NCBI GenBank assembly: GCA_015075515.1 | Contig: JABTUE010000001.1 | Span: forward strand, 930,001-994,000 | DNA from: Planctomycetota bacterium | GTDB lineage: Bacteria; Planctomycetota; UBA8742; UBA2392 | Length of the DNA: 64,000 nucleotides | Reading direction: 5' to 3' | Shown: in pieces, positions 25,158-32,447 of the stretch | How the letters are laid out: each line of letters starts with the position of its first letter | How positions within the stretch are numbered: position 1 is the first letter of the stretch | Position numbers and translations under genes: made by a program | Notes under the pieces: model-generated | What the model saw: the letters and a program-made list of their open reading frames with translations, nothing else | Database searches by the model: none | What the model was told of the DNA's origin: nothing

Positions 25158-25184
25158 ACCATACCCCCCCCGAAGTTATGTCAA
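25158..25184 (-). promoter_or_regulatory. Candidate promoter of the capsid operon with an 8-G spacer tract
   Basis: Reading the minus strand, TTGACA (25184-25179) is followed after 15 nt by TATGGT (25163-25158), about 50 nt before the capsid-like start. The spacer contains a run of eight G. A 15-nt spacer is short for a sigma-70 promoter, and changes in the G run would bring it nearer to 17. Confidence 0.5.
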
Positions 25185-25348
25185 ACACAAGACAGGATTT
25201 TTCTTTCCTGCCCGGTGGCGGCCGGAGCCCTCAAGCTTACTGACAGTCTTCCACCCGGCCGGTTTTTGTCGCGTGCCGTGGTATGGTCAGGCGCACGGGA
25301 ACCCGTAACCAAACCGAGCCCTATCCCGGGGGTACACAGGAGAAAGCC

Positions 25349-25843
25349 ATGAGCAGCTTCAACAAGGTCATTCTGATGGGCAACCTGACACGCGACCCCG
25401 AGCTTCGCAGCACGCCCGGCGGCGCCCAAGTCACCGAGATCACCCTGGCGGTCAATGACGTTTACACGGACAAGCAGGGCAACCGTCAGGAGCGCACGGA
25501 CTTCATCTACGTCACGTTCTGGGGCAAGCAGGCCGAAACCCTGACGCGCTGGAAGAAGAAGGGCGACCCGCTGCTGATTGAGGGCCGCCTGCGCGTGGAC
25601 CAGTGGGACGACAAGGAAACCGGCAAGAAGCGCTCGGCGCTGAAGGTTCAGGGCATCGGCTTCACGTTTCTGGGCCGTGGCGGCGGGGGCGATGGCGGGG
25701 GCGGCGGGGGCGGCGGACGCTCCGGTCAGGGCAAGGGCGGTTCCTCGCGCGCGCCGGCCCGTGACGACGGCCCGCCCGAGGGCAGTTACGACGAACGTTA
25801 CGCCACCGATCTGCCCCCCGGCGGCGAAGAACCCCCGTTTTAA
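25349..25843 (+). CDS. ssb: Single-stranded DNA-binding protein
   Basis: A 164-residue OB-fold protein that coats single-stranded DNA during replication and repair. The ATG at 25349 follows an ACAGGAGA ribosome-binding site; the frame is open upstream but without family match. Typical features are MSSFNKVILMGNLTRDPELRST, VTEITLAVND, RTDFIYVTFWGKQAE, LLIEGRLRVDQW, a Gly-rich linker (GGGGDGGGGGGG) and an acidic tip ending GGEEPPF that docks partner proteins. It is divergent from the capsid-like gene. The usual neighbours rpsF and rpsR are absent here. Confidence 0.96.
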   Translation: MSSFNKVILMGNLTRDPELRSTPGGAQVTEITLAVNDVYTDKQGNRQERTDFIYVTFWGKQAETLTRWKKKGDPLLIEGRLRVDQWDDKETGKKRSALKVQGIGFTFLGRGGGGDGGGGGGGGRSGQGKGGSSRAPARDDGPPEGSYDERYATDLPPGGEEPPF

Positions 25844-25854
25844 CCGGTCAGGCC

Positions 25855-25881
25855 GCGGCGGGGCCCGAAAAGCCCCGCCGC
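25855..25881 (+). terminator. Hairpin after ssb
   Basis: A perfect 10-bp stem, GCGGCGGGGC / GCCCCGCCGC, with a 7-nt loop CCGAAAA lies 12 nt after the ssb stop. There is no T-run. Confidence 0.5.
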
Positions 25882-25896
25882 GCCACCGACGCGACC

Positions 25897-26178
25897 ATGC
25901 CCATTTTTGTCGTGACCATTGACTATCTGCGGCCGCTGGAAGAAATCGAGGCCGCCACCGCCGACCACCGTGCGTGGCTGCGCGGGCTGCTGGACGACGG
26001 CCGGCTGCTGGCCAGCGGCCCGTTCGTGCCGCGCAGTGGCGGCATGCTGCTGGTTCGCACGAAAACGCAGGACGAGCTTGAACAACTGATCCAGGGTGAC
26101 CCGTTCGCCAAAAAGCGCCTGGTCATGTACACGATCCGCGAGTGGAACCCGGTGCTGGGCGCCGAGCGACTGGCCTGA
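25897..26178 (+). CDS. YciI-family protein
   Basis: A 93-residue protein of the YciI/YCII dimeric alpha-beta barrel family. The conserved sequence HRAWLRGLLDDGRLLASGPFVPRSGGMLLV contains the family's His, and GDPFAKKRL has the Asp; these are the residues proposed for its active site. The function of the family is poorly defined; some members are linked to chlorinated-aromatic or pigment pathways. It is followed after 6 nt by the amidotransferase gene, so the two are probably cotranscribed. Confidence 0.88.
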   Translation: MPIFVVTIDYLRPLEEIEAATADHRAWLRGLLDDGRLLASGPFVPRSGGMLLVRTKTQDELEQLIQGDPFAKKRLVMYTIREWNPVLGAERLA

Positions 26179-26184
26179 CGCCCC

Positions 26185-26748
26185 ATGCTGCTGCTTGTGG
26201 ACAACTACGACAGTTTCACGTTCAACCTGGCGCACTATCTGACCGAGCTGGGCCAGGCGGTGCGTGTGGTGCGCAACGACGCCCTGAGTGTCGAAGCGGC
26301 GCTGGCGCTGGGGCCTCAACGACTGGTGATTTCGCCGGGGCCGGGCCGGCCGGAACAGTCCGGCATCACGCTGGGTCTGCTGGCGGCGCTGGCGGGGCGC
26401 GTGCCGGTGCTGGGTGTGTGCCTGGGGCTGCAGGCGATCGGGCTGCATTTCGGCGCACGCGTGGTGCCCGCGCCCGGGGTGGTTCACGGGCGGGCCAGCG
26501 CCGTGCGCCACGACGGCCACGGCCTGTTTGCGGGCCTGCCCAGCCCGTTTGCCGCCGGGCGCTATCATTCGCTGTGTCTGGACGACGCCGGCCTGCCGTC
26601 GTGTCTGGAGGCCACGGCATGGGCCGACGACGGCGTGATCATGGCCGCGCGCCACCGCGATCTGGACGTGACAGGCGTACAGTTTCACCCCGAGTCCGTT
26701 CTGACCGCGCACGGGCACGCGCTTCTGCGCAACTGGCTGCAGTCCTAG
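26185..26748 (+). CDS. pabA: Glutamine amidotransferase, anthranilate/aminodeoxychorismate synthase component II
   Basis: A 187-residue class I glutamine amidotransferase that supplies ammonia to a chorismate-using synthase. Opening MLLLVDNYDSFTFNLAHYL is the TrpG/PabA signature. The oxyanion strand is ISPGPGRPEQSG, the nucleophile is Cys in GVCLGLQAIG and the His-Glu pair is QFHPES. The partner synthase subunit (TrpE or PabB) is not in the window, so TrpG versus PabA cannot be decided; the symbol is a best guess. Its stop shares the CTAG palindrome with the convergent gene. Confidence 0.88.
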   Translation: MLLLVDNYDSFTFNLAHYLTELGQAVRVVRNDALSVEAALALGPQRLVISPGPGRPEQSGITLGLLAALAGRVPVLGVCLGLQAIGLHFGARVVPAPGVVHGRASAVRHDGHGLFAGLPSPFAAGRYHSLCLDDAGLPSCLEATAWADDGVIMAARHRDLDVTGVQFHPESVLTAHGHALLRNWLQS

Positions 26749-27077
26749 GTCACCACGCCGTCCACGGCACGAAAGTGCGGAAAGGGTGTTTCGGCCTCGC
26801 GCAGGCTGATCAGCGGCACGAACTCGGCCACTTCTTCCATCTTCTTCCACAGTTTCTTGATTGCCGGGTGGCCCTCGGCGGTTTTGGCCGCGCCGGGCTT
26901 CCATTCAAAGATTTCCAGCAGCGTGCCGTCGCCGGCCTGCAACAGTTGCGCCGGGCGGTCGGTGATCAGGCCCTCCACGCGCAACGTTGTGTTGTGCATG
27001 CGTACCAGTTCCAGCAGCGGCTTGCGCCGTGATTCGTCCAGCGGCCGGTAGGCCGCGATCACCATTTCGCCGGGCAT
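26745..27077 (-). CDS. Small alpha-beta-barrel-like protein of unknown function
   Basis: A 110-residue protein starting MPGEMVIAAYRPLDES at 27077. The pattern of strand, helix, strand (VIAAYRP.., LLELVRMHNTTLRVEG.., LLQAGDGTLLEIFEW, HPAIKKLWKKMEEVAEFVPL) is that of dimeric ferredoxin-like (ABM/stress-responsive) barrels common in many bacteria. No catalytic residues are recognised. The stop overlaps the stop of the amidotransferase gene on the other strand. Confidence 0.7.
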   Translation of the reverse strand: MPGEMVIAAYRPLDESRRKPLLELVRMHNTTLRVEGLITDRPAQLLQAGDGTLLEIFEWKPGAAKTAEGHPAIKKLWKKMEEVAEFVPLISLREAETPFPHFRAVDGVVT

Positions 27078-27136
27078 GGGGGCTCTCCGTGGTTGGCCCC
27101 CATGTTGCCCCCGCCGGTAAAGTCTGGCAACGGCGG

Positions 27137-28921
27137 TCAGACCCGTCGGCGACGAAAGGCCAGAGCCAGAACAAGCGGCAGCAACGCCCCGCCCGTGGTT
27201 GCCGCGCAACCCCCGCCGCCGCCCCCGCCGGAACCACCGGGATTGGCCGGCGGCGCCGTGGGGGCGGTGCTGAAGGCCACGATCGAGGGCTGGTTGCTCC
27301 AGCCACTGTCGCCCGTGGCGTTGAAGGCGCAGACGCGGTAGCTGTAGCTCGCGCCGTCGGTCAGACCGGTGTCCAGAAAGGTTGTGGCTCCGGCCGCCAG
27401 TGTGGTTACGGTGACCCAGGTGCCCGTGCCTTCGCGGCGTTCGAGGCGAAAGCCGGTTTCATCGCTGCTGTTGTCGGCCCAGGCCAGGCTGCACTGCAGG
27501 CCGGCCTGCGCCGTGGCGGTCAGCGAGCCGGGGGCGTTGGGAACCGTGGGGCCACCGCCGCCGCTTCCGCTGCCGCCGGTGCCGGTCGTTCCCGCGGGCG
27601 GCGGAACTGCCAGGGCCGTGCCGCCGGTCTGGTCGGCGCCGATATCCCAGGGCGCGCTGCGGGTGTTGCCATCGTAGTCGTCACTGAAACCGGAAAGGGT
27701 GACCGCCGCGCCGATGCAGGCGCTGCCGGCGTTGAGATGCCCGGTGGTCAGGTTGACCCCGGTGGCGCCTTCGCTGCTGCTGGCATCGGTGCCCATCAGG
27801 GTGCGCCACTGGGCCAGCGTAAGTCCGGTCTGGCCGGTCTGGTCGTTGTTGAAGGTCACGGCGCCGCTGGCGCGGTGGTAGCGGTTATAGTTCATGGTCA
27901 GGCCGCCGGACGCCAGCGTGTGGTAGCCGCCGGTGCCCACGCGCACGGTCATGAACGGGCGCGAACTGGCCACGTACACCAGGTTGTTGCGTACATCCAG
28001 TCCGGTGCAGGGCGGGTTCTGGCCGTTGTCGCCCTCGCGCGGGTGAAAGTGAATGGCGCTCTGGGCGCTGCTGGCCACGTTGATCAGGGTGTTGTTGTAG
28101 ACGCGGGCGTTCAGCGCGCTGCAGAAGCCGATGCCGGCCTGGGCGGTGTTGATGATGATGTTGTTGCGCACGATGCCGTCTATGCTTTCGTAGTACAGAG
28201 GGTTGTTGTCGCCGGCCTGGTTCATCCAGACGCTGTCGGTGGTAAAGCCCAGATAGATGCCCCCGGTGCCGCAGTTCATGACCAGGTTGCGTTCGATGAT
28301 CGCGTTGCGCGCGCCGCCCTTGGGGTACACGCCGTTGGTGGCAATGTTGTGGATGTAACAGTCATGCACGTGCATGTGGTCGCCGTTGACGTTGTCAATG
28401 CCCTCGGCGTTGCTGCTGTCGCGGATGCCGCTGTTGTAGATTTCGCATCGGCGGATCGTGATGTAGTCGCTCTGGGGCGTAATCTTGATGCAGTCTCGCC
28501 CGCTGTCGTGGATCTTGCAGTCTTCGACAACATGGTTGTCGGTGCCTTCGTATTTCACGCAGTAATAGCTGCCGCCGCTGATCTCAAGACGGCTCAGGGT
28601 GCTGCCGCTGCCGGTGATCCAGATGCACTGGGCCGGGTCGCTGGCACCGTTGCCGATGCTGACCACGGCCCATTCGCCGGTGTGGCTGCGCAGCGTGATG
28701 TTGTTTTTGCTGATCGTGACGTTTCCGGCATAACTGCCGCCGCGCAGAATGATCGTGTCGCCAGCGCCGGCGGCCGAGTGCGCCCCGGCAATGGTCTTTT
28801 TGGGCGAGCCGATTGTGCCGGGGTTGGAATCATTGCCCGCGGCACCGGCGTCCACGTAGATGTCGGCGGCCTGCAGGGCGCCCGCAACGCAAACAACAAC
28901 CAGCAGAAAGCTTCGCAACAT
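27137..28921 (-). CDS. Secreted right-handed beta-helix protein with fibronectin III domain and Cys/TM/Arg sorting-like tail
   Basis: A 594-residue exported protein. The start at 28921 yields a signal peptide (MLRSFLLVVVCVAGALQAAD). Residues about 20-70 carry the DUF1565-like opening DIYVDAGAAGNDSNPGTIGSPKKTI. Parallel beta-helix repeats follow (ITLRSHTGEW, VVEDCKIHDSGRDCIKI, ITIRRCEIYNSGI, AIIERNLVMNCGTGGIYLG, VRNNIIINTAQAGIGF). After a Gly-rich linker there is a fibronectin type III domain (PGSLTATAQ...WSNQP). The C-terminus is Gly-rich, then Cys, a hydrophobic helix and RRRR: GGGGCAATTGGALLPLVL...AFRRRRV. Likely a surface polysaccharide-binding or -degrading protein; catalytic residues not identified. 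Confidence 0.8.
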   Translation of the reverse strand: MLRSFLLVVVCVAGALQAADIYVDAGAAGNDSNPGTIGSPKKTIAGAHSAAGAGDTIILRGGSYAGNVTISKNNITLRSHTGEWAVVSIGNGASDPAQCIWITGSGSTLSRLEISGGSYYCVKYEGTDNHVVEDCKIHDSGRDCIKITPQSDYITIRRCEIYNSGIRDSSNAEGIDNVNGDHMHVHDCYIHNIATNGVYPKGGARNAIIERNLVMNCGTGGIYLGFTTDSVWMNQAGDNNPLYYESIDGIVRNNIIINTAQAGIGFCSALNARVYNNTLINVASSAQSAIHFHPREGDNGQNPPCTGLDVRNNLVYVASSRPFMTVRVGTGGYHTLASGGLTMNYNRYHRASGAVTFNNDQTGQTGLTLAQWRTLMGTDASSSEGATGVNLTTGHLNAGSACIGAAVTLSGFSDDYDGNTRSAPWDIGADQTGGTALAVPPPAGTTGTGGSGSGGGGPTVPNAPGSLTATAQAGLQCSLAWADNSSDETGFRLERREGTGTWVTVTTLAAGATTFLDTGLTDGASYSYRVCAFNATGDSGWSNQPSIVAFSTAPTAPPANPGGSGGGGGGGCAATTGGALLPLVLALAFRRRRV

Positions 28922-28945
28922 GGCGTCTCCGGGATGGGTTCCTCT

Positions 28946-29071
28946 CCCGGATGCACAGGGGGTCGGTCTGGGGTCAGAAAAAACCGGGGGCGGGGCCGTA
29001 TCCGGAACCCGGAACCCGGGACGGATTTCACCGGATATACTGACCCCTGTCCTCACTTTGGTGCATCCGGG
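28946..29071. promoter_or_regulatory. Nested dyads in the beta-helix/ECF sigma divergent promoter region
   Basis: Between the divergent genes there are outer arms CCCGGATGCAC (28946-28956) and GTGCATCCGGG (29061-29071), then GGGGTCAG (28970-28977) and CTGACCCC (29040-29047), and ATCCGG (29000-29005) with CCGGAT (29031-29036). Tandem CGGAACCC/GGAACCC (29003-29017) resemble ECF -35 elements (GGAAC). This may be an autoregulated, bidirectional control region. Confidence 0.4.
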
Positions 29072-29080
29072 GGTTGAGGC

Positions 29081-29617
29081 GTGCGCAGCACGGCACAAAT
29101 CGAGCAGATGGTTCTGGCCCATCAGGGCCACCTGCTGCGTTACCTTCGCTGGCTGGGGTGTGACGACAACCTGGCCGCGGACATGGCCCAGGAAACGTTC
29201 GTCAAGGTGATTGCCGGGGATTTTCACAGCGACAGCCCGCAGGCCCTGGGCGCGTACCTGCGCACCACGGCCCGCAATTTTTACCTGATGCACCTGCGCC
29301 GCGAACGCCGCAACGTGGCGCTGCCCGAAGAAGACGTGCTGGAGGCGGCCTGGGCCGAAAACGAGGGCGACGATTTTGGCGAAAGTTACCGCCGCGCCCT
29401 GCACGAGTGCATGCAGGGCTTGGCCGAACGGGCCAAAATGGCGTTGACGCTGCGGTATGGCGAAAACGCCAGCCGCGAGGAAATCAGCCAGGCCACCGGT
29501 CTTGACCCCGAAGGTGCCAAGACACTGCTGCGACGGGCCAAAGACAAGTTGAAGGAGTGCATCGAAAAGAAAGTGGGCAAAGACCGCAACGAGCTGGCCG
29601 CCAACGGCCGCGACTGA
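29081..29617 (+). CDS. ECF RNA polymerase sigma factor
   Basis: A 178-residue sigma-70 family protein of the extracytoplasmic-function type, starting at GTG 29081. Region 2 is VLAHQGHLLRYLRWLG...AADMAQETFVKV and SPQALGAYLRTTARNFYLMHLRR; region 4 is LAERAKMALTLRYGENASREEISQATGLDPEGAKTLLRRAKDKLKE, with the usual helix-turn-helix. The next gene, 3 nt downstream, encodes a membrane FecR-domain protein that likely acts as its anti-sigma or signal partner. The divergent beta-helix gene is a candidate target. Confidence 0.92.
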   Translation: MRSTAQIEQMVLAHQGHLLRYLRWLGCDDNLAADMAQETFVKVIAGDFHSDSPQALGAYLRTTARNFYLMHLRRERRNVALPEEDVLEAAWAENEGDDFGESYRRALHECMQGLAERAKMALTLRYGENASREEISQATGLDPEGAKTLLRRAKDKLKECIEKKVGKDRNELAANGRD

Positions 29618-29620
29618 ACC

Positions 29621-31126
29621 ATGAACCCGGACCGCGAAGATCTGAATGACCGTTATCTTGACGCCGCGCTGCGCGACGCGCTGGGGCCGAATGTGGACCT
29701 GACCCGGCGCGTGCTGCGCGCGGCCGGCCGGGCTGAGCCTTCACGCCCGCGCGTAATCGCCCTGCCGCGTCGCGCGCCGGTGTGGCGCCCGCTGGCTGCT
29801 GCCGCGGCTGTTCTGGTGGTTGCCGGTCTGGGTGTGTACGCACTGGTTCAGGTTCTGCCGGCGGACCGGCCGGATCAGTCGGCCCCGGCCGCCGCGACCC
29901 GGCCCGCCAACGAGGCCGCGCCTGCCCCCGCGCCGCGCCCGCATGACCCGGTGCCCGGCGTTGCCCCTGTCACGCGGCCCGATGAAGCGGCGCCACCCCG
30001 GCCCAAAGCCAACGAGCCCGAGTTCGAACCGCTCCCGCCGTTGCCGGAGCCCGCGCCCACGCCACCGGACGAGGTCAAGCGCCCCGAGACGCCGGCGCCG
30101 GAACCCAGGCTGCCCGATGGCGAAGTCAAGAGAGACCCCGAGCCCGAATACCCAGAAGGCTGGACCGACCCGCCCGAGTCCTGGCCCGGCAAGCTGCCCG
30201 AGGGCACGGCGCCCGGCGAGCGCGCCGTGCTGTGCGCGGCAATCCGGCCCTCGCGCAAAGACGGAGTGCGTGTAGCCGACGGCGGCAAGTGGAAGCCGCT
30301 GGCCGCGGGCCAGGTGCTGCGTGACGGCGACCGCGTCAAGGTCACTGGCTGGGCGGATTTCACACTGGGCGACGGCACGCTGCTGCGCCTGGACGGCGAA
30401 ATGGCGCTGACACTGGAAGACAAGACCACCGTCGCGCGGCTGTTCGGCGGGGTGCTGTATGCCGACTGCGCGCTCCCGCTGCTTGTGCGCCACGAGGCGC
30501 TGGGGGTCACACTGACCGGTCAGGCGCTGGTTCAGTACCGCCCGCGCGCGCTGGACGTGTCCGTGCTGCTGGGTACCGCCACGGCCGCCGCCAGAGAATT
30601 GGGCGCGGGACGTGCGGCTCGCCTGGATGCCGACGGGTTCGGCCGCGACCGCGCGGTTGCCTTTGCCGATCTTCAGCGCGAGCACCGCATGCTCAAGGAA
30701 TCGCCCGAGCGCAAGGCCGTGCGCGAGGACTTTGACGCCTACAAGGGCGAAATCTGGGGCGGCGAGGTTACCGCCGGCGTGCTCAGGGGCGGGCACGACA
30801 AGGTGCGCGGGCTGGCCTTTCACTTCGGGCCGGTGCCACTGCGCGGCAACGAGGTGGTGCGGTTGCGCTATCGCGTGACCAAGCGCGTGGACCTGGTGAT
30901 GCAGTTCGGAACCACCGGCGACGGAAACTTCCGGCATGTGATCCGGGGTGTCGAATCCGGCAAGTGGCTGGAGGCCGAGATTCCGGTGTCGGCCTTTTTC
31001 ACCAACATGGACGAAACGCAGAAACTGGCCGCGGGCAACGCGGTGCGGCGGTTCCAGTTACACGACGATGACGGCCGGCCGGTGGAATCCGAAATAGACT
31101 GGTTTGAAATCGTCTCTCGGCCTTGA
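29621..31126 (+). CDS. Membrane-anchored FecR-domain protein (probable sigma regulator) with C-terminal beta domain
   Basis: A 501-residue protein. A short cytoplasmic N-terminus (about 50 residues, with LNDRYLDAALRDAL helix) is followed by one TM helix (RPLAAAAAVLVVAGLGVYALVQV), a long Pro/Ala/Glu-rich extracytoplasmic linker, then a FecR domain (DGVRVADGGKWKPLAAGQVLRDGDRVKV..ADFTLGDGTLLRLDG, about residues 215-320) and a C-terminal jelly-roll-like region (LAFHFGPVPLRGNEVVRLRYRVTKR..). The layout matches an anti-sigma/signal-transducing partner of the sigma factor 3 nt upstream. The Pro-rich spacer and extra C-terminal domain are additions to the classic FecR. Confidence 0.8.
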   Translation: MNPDREDLNDRYLDAALRDALGPNVDLTRRVLRAAGRAEPSRPRVIALPRRAPVWRPLAAAAAVLVVAGLGVYALVQVLPADRPDQSAPAAATRPANEAAPAPAPRPHDPVPGVAPVTRPDEAAPPRPKANEPEFEPLPPLPEPAPTPPDEVKRPETPAPEPRLPDGEVKRDPEPEYPEGWTDPPESWPGKLPEGTAPGERAVLCAAIRPSRKDGVRVADGGKWKPLAAGQVLRDGDRVKVTGWADFTLGDGTLLRLDGEMALTLEDKTTVARLFGGVLYADCALPLLVRHEALGVTLTGQALVQYRPRALDVSVLLGTATAAARELGAGRAARLDADGFGRDRAVAFADLQREHRMLKESPERKAVREDFDAYKGEIWGGEVTAGVLRGGHDKVRGLAFHFGPVPLRGNEVVRLRYRVTKRVDLVMQFGTTGDGNFRHVIRGVESGKWLEAEIPVSAFFTNMDETQKLAAGNAVRRFQLHDDDGRPVESEIDWFEIVSRP

Positions 31127-31132
31127 GCGCGG

Positions 31133-32416
31133 TTACTTGCGCCAGGGCACCAGCGCCCAGGTTTGTGTGTGGTCTTCGCCCAGGGTTGCCAGCGCCGTCC
31201 AGCGCGTCCGGGCGCCGTCCCAGGCGCAATCCAGCAACCCGGCAAACGGCTGAAAGGCCGCAACGGGGCCGAATCCGTCGGGCGCGCGCCGGCGGATCTG
31301 TGCCTGCCCGTCCACGACCGCAAGCAACGATTCGGCCTGGGGGTCAAATTGCAGCTTGGTGATGCGGTTTCCGGTCCATTCCCAGCGCTGGATGTCCCAG
31401 TCCTGGGCGGTTTGTTCGATCACGGCCGCGATGTTGCGGCGGTCTTTTTCAGCCAGCAGGACCAGGCGGCCGTCTTTGCCGCGTGTCACGTGGCGGAAGA
31501 CCCAGGTGGCAGGAAACTTGGGCAACTCACCGGGTTTCCAGCCGTTGGGGCCCAACACATGCGATACCGCACCGGGTTGGAAGATCTCGTCTGTGTCGTT
31601 CACGATCACGCGCCGGCCCAGCGCCGCCAGTTCCACAAGGTTGCCGTCGCGTCCCGGCATCAGGCTCAGGCCTTCAAACACGCCGTCAATACGCTCTTTG
31701 ACTGGTTCAACCTTTGTGCCGTCCCAGCGCACCACAAAGGTCTGGCGTGCCTTGGCGTCCGTGGCCGTCAGCCATGTAGTGCGCCCGTCGGCGGCCGGCG
31801 TGGATGTTACGGGCGGCGCTTCACCAAGAGGCGCAGGCTGCCAACTCTCGCCGCGCAGCACGGCGGTGCTCCAGCCTTCGTCGGATTTCATAAATCGCAG
31901 CACGCCGTCATGGGCGGTAAACAGATGCGCCTGGGACGCGGCCATTTCCTCGGGTGCGCCAACAGGCACCCATTCGTGGGTGTACTTCGGCTCGGGCCAG
32001 CGCGGGGCACCGGCGCGTACCCAATTTGTCAGCGCGGCCTGTTCGGGTTCGGAAAGTTCGGCAGTCTTGCCCGGTTTGCCGTGTTCGTCGTAGGCACGGG
32101 GCATCTTGCCCAGGACAGTCATGTAAACCAGCCGTGATTCCTTGACCTTGCCGGGAACGACCAGTTTGGCCTCGATCAGCCTGTCGTAATCCAGAATCCA
32201 GTCCAGCGGCACGGTTTCGCCCCAGGCTTTTTTGCCCGGTTCGCCGTGGCAGTTCCAGCAGCGGTTGCGCAGCACAAAGTACGCGGCGCTGGCCAGCGCG
32301 GTTTTTTCGGCTGCGGCCGGCTCGGCGGGCTTTTCAGCCTCGGGCGCGGGCGCGTCCTGGGCCAGCAGGATGCTCACGGCCGCTGCCAGTGCGGCAAATG
32401 TGGCCAGCCAACGCAT
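31133..32416 (-). CDS. Secreted planctomycete-type cytochrome c protein with propeller-like domain
   Basis: A 427-residue exported protein. The signal peptide (MRWLATFAALAAAVSILLAQ) is followed by an Ala/Pro/Glu linker. A short cytochrome domain, CWNCH near residue 53 with PGKVKESRLVYMTVLGKMPRAYDEHGKPGK..LSEPEQAALTNWV, resembles the PSCyt1-type c-haem domain common in planctomycetes; the LGKMPR Met is the likely axial ligand. The remainder (residues 145-427) has beta-propeller-like repeats. It converges on the FecR gene, with 6 nt between. Confidence 0.82.
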   Translation of the reverse strand: MRWLATFAALAAAVSILLAQDAPAPEAEKPAEPAAAEKTALASAAYFVLRNRCWNCHGEPGKKAWGETVPLDWILDYDRLIEAKLVVPGKVKESRLVYMTVLGKMPRAYDEHGKPGKTAELSEPEQAALTNWVRAGAPRWPEPKYTHEWVPVGAPEEMAASQAHLFTAHDGVLRFMKSDEGWSTAVLRGESWQPAPLGEAPPVTSTPAADGRTTWLTATDAKARQTFVVRWDGTKVEPVKERIDGVFEGLSLMPGRDGNLVELAALGRRVIVNDTDEIFQPGAVSHVLGPNGWKPGELPKFPATWVFRHVTRGKDGRLVLLAEKDRRNIAAVIEQTAQDWDIQRWEWTGNRITKLQFDPQAESLLAVVDGQAQIRRRAPDGFGPVAAFQPFAGLLDCAWDGARTRWTALATLGEDHTQTWALVPWRK

Positions 32417-32447
32417 CGGCGCATTGTAGCCGCCCGCGCGGGTACCG

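Noticed and set aside
23926..25348. A prophage island
   Set aside because: Only a capsid-like gene and a tiny partner are present; no integrase, portal, terminase, tail or lysis genes, att repeats or change in composition.
26987..29077. A 696-codon plus-strand frame opposite the beta-helix gene
   Set aside because: The translation is Ala/Val/Gly-rich without motifs, whereas the minus strand encodes a signal peptide, beta-helix and FnIII.
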